From NCBI GenBank assembly GCA_024642805.1, contig JAHEAK010000279.1, positions 1-6,910 on the forward strand: 6,910 bases of DNA, read 5' to 3'. The notes under the pieces are model-generated. The model worked only from the letters and a program-made list of their open reading frames with translations, had not been told where the DNA came from and made no database searches. Shown piece by piece: positions 6,431-6,910 of the stretch. The translations under genes and the position numbers were made by a program. This DNA is from Kofleriaceae bacterium. Its GTDB lineage: Bacteria; Myxococcota_A; Polyangia; Haliangiales; Haliangiaceae. Within the stretch, counting starts at the first letter, position 1. Every line of letters starts with the position of its first letter.

Positions 6431-6450
6431 TTGTGCAAGAGCGTGCACAA
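6431..6450. promoter_or_regulatory. Enhancer-like dyad B (operon-distal)
   Basis: TTGTGCA-AGAGCG-TGCACAA is a perfect 7-bp inverted repeat with a 6-bp spacer, the same geometry as dyad A. Its centre (6440.5) is about 108 bp upstream of the predicted operon start. The 31-bp separation from A places both on about the same face of the helix, as is common for paired NtrC-type enhancers. Confidence 0.6.
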
Positions 6451-6500
6451 GCTTGGCGGGTACTGGCGATGTCCCCACGCCTCTGAGTCGCGTCTCTGGA

Positions 6501-6521
6501 TCGCGCACTTCGATTGCGCAA
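6501..6521. promoter_or_regulatory. Enhancer-like dyad D, degenerate (distal to the divergent gene)
   Basis: TCGCGCA (6501-6507) and TGCGCAA (6515-6521) are separated by 7 bp rather than 6, and the left half has one mismatch. On its own it would be weak. Support comes from position: its centre is about 107 bp upstream of the predicted start of the plus-strand lipoprotein transcript and about 30.5 bp from dyad C, mirroring the A/B pair. Confidence 0.4.
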
Positions 6522-6531
6522 GACGAGCTGG

Positions 6532-6551
6532 TTGCGCAGCGGCTTGCGCAC
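6532..6551. promoter_or_regulatory. Enhancer-like dyad C (proximal to the divergent gene)
   Basis: TTGCGCA-GCGGCT-TGCGCAC matches TTGNGCA-N6-TGCNCAA except for the last base. Its centre (6541.5) is about 77 bp upstream of the predicted transcription start of the plus-strand gene, the same distance at which dyad A stands from the operon promoter. Confidence 0.5.
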
Positions 6552-6590
6552 GTTCCGGGGACAAGAGCAAGCAATCGCAGCGTGTGCTCA

Positions 6591-6607
6591 TAGGCACACC
6601 CTCTGCA
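6591..6607 (+). promoter_or_regulatory. Sigma-54-like (-24/-12) promoter of the divergent lipoprotein gene
   Basis: TAGGCACACCCTCTGCA keeps the essential GG (6593-6594) and GC (6605-6606) at exact spacing and the GGCAC block. It differs from the consensus at -26, -20 and -15. The predicted transcription start is about 6618, 2 nt before the ATG at 6620. It is the weakest of the three sigma-54 candidates by sequence, but the paired dyads upstream support it. Confidence 0.5.
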
Positions 6608-6619
6608 CTCTCCGTTCAC

Positions 6620-6910
6620 ATGCAAACGCCCGTCAATCTCGTACTGCTTTCGCTCGCCCTCATCGCCTGCGCCGGATCTGCCTGCGTCGGCCAGCCCGAG
6701 TCGGTGAGCGGCGAGTCCTGTCAACCTGTCTCCCTCGAGCGCGACACCGACGGCGATGGAGCCAGCGACTACCTCCTTCGCTCCAGCTACGATGATCGCG
6801 GACGGCTCGCCTCCCAGGAGATGGATGGCGATGGCGATGGTCGCACTGACCTCAGAACCTTGCTGCACTACGACGAGTCGGGCAGGCACCTGGTCACACA
6901 GTACGACTTC
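6620..6910 (+). CDS. Lipoprotein with DxDGDG/YDxxGR repeats, 3'-truncated
   Basis: A frame open from the ATG at 6620 to the window end encodes 97 residues and continues beyond. The start MQTPVNLVLLSLALIAC is a lipoprotein-type signal with lipobox LIAC (Cys17), although its n-region lacks a basic residue. After a Cys-containing linker the protein enters a 27-residue repeat. The first unit begins with DTDGDGASD (42-50) and carries YDDRGR (57-62); the second begins with DGDGDGRTD (69-77) and carries YDESGR (84-89); a third begins at residue 96. DxDGDGxxD is the loop type that binds calcium in EF-hand, dockerin and thrombospondin type 3 repeats, and YDxxGR resembles RHS/YD repeats. A calcium-stabilised surface protein is a reasonable guess; the role is unknown. 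The frame also stays open upstream (GTG at 6584), but the signal peptide favours 6620. It is divergent from the peroxidase operon. Confidence 0.8.
   Translation, partial: MQTPVNLVLLSLALIACAGSACVGQPESVSGESCQPVSLERDTDGDGASDYLLRSSYDDRGRLASQEMDGDGDGRTDLRTLLHYDESGRHLVTQYDF
6743..6904 (+). repeat. Two tandem 81-bp coding repeats (27 residues each)
   Basis: Units at 6743-6823 and 6824-6904 encode aligned residues: D(x)DGDGxxD at unit position 1, YDxxGR at unit position 16. The periods D42-D69, Y57-Y84 and G61-G88 are all 27. The units are conserved in protein pattern more than in DNA, which points to old duplication under selection. A third unit starts at 6905 and is cut by the window end. Confidence 0.7.

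Noticed and set aside
6416..6889. Minus-strand open frame of 157 codons across the divergent control region
   Set aside because: It runs through the repeated dyads and is antisense to the repeat lipoprotein, whose signal peptide and 27-residue periodicity show the plus strand is coding. Its product matches nothing.

Overview
The window comes from a GC-rich bacterium, most likely a myxobacterium or relative (Myxococcota, formerly Deltaproteobacteria). Three things suggest this: a secreted protein with a MYXO-CTERM-like tail (Cys, linker, membrane helix, basic end), several predicted lipoproteins, and heavy apparent use of sigma-54 control. The phylum is inferred; nothing here fixes genus or species.

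Layout. (1) Positions 1-909, plus strand: the 3' part of a secreted matrixin-like protein whose zinc motif lacks its first histidine. (2) Positions 910-1000: a strong hairpin between convergent genes. (3) Positions 1001-2065, minus strand: a predicted lipoprotein of unrecognised family, preceded by an excellent sigma-54 -24/-12 element. (4) Positions 2229-6310, minus strand: a tight three-gene operon transcribed in the order diheme cytochrome c peroxidase lipoprotein, membrane histidine kinase, NtrC-family response regulator. Stop and start abut at the first junction and overlap by 4 bp at the second. (5) Positions 6311-6619: a divergent control region. (6) Positions 6620-6910, plus strand: the 5' end of a new lipoprotein gene encoding a 27-residue repeat that combines a DxDGDG calcium-type loop with a YDxxGR motif.

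The most interesting structure is the divergent control region. Each outward promoter resembles a sigma-54 promoter. Each has two 20-21 bp dyads of the form TTGNGCA-N6-TGCNCAA upstream, centred about 77 and about 108 bp from the predicted transcription start. The members of each pair lie about 31 bp apart, close to three helical turns. This is the layout expected for paired enhancers of an NtrC-type activator, and the operon encodes one. The reading offered is an autoregulated module: the kinase senses a signal outside the inner membrane, possibly linked to the peroxidase, and the regulator activates its own operon and the divergent repeat lipoprotein. The lipoprotein at 1001-2065 may be a further target, but it has only one half-site. 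For both lipoprotein genes the predicted transcript would begin only about 2 nt before the ATG and no Shine-Dalgarno sequence is visible, suggesting near-leaderless mRNAs. All promoter and binding-site calls come from reading the sequence and are untested.
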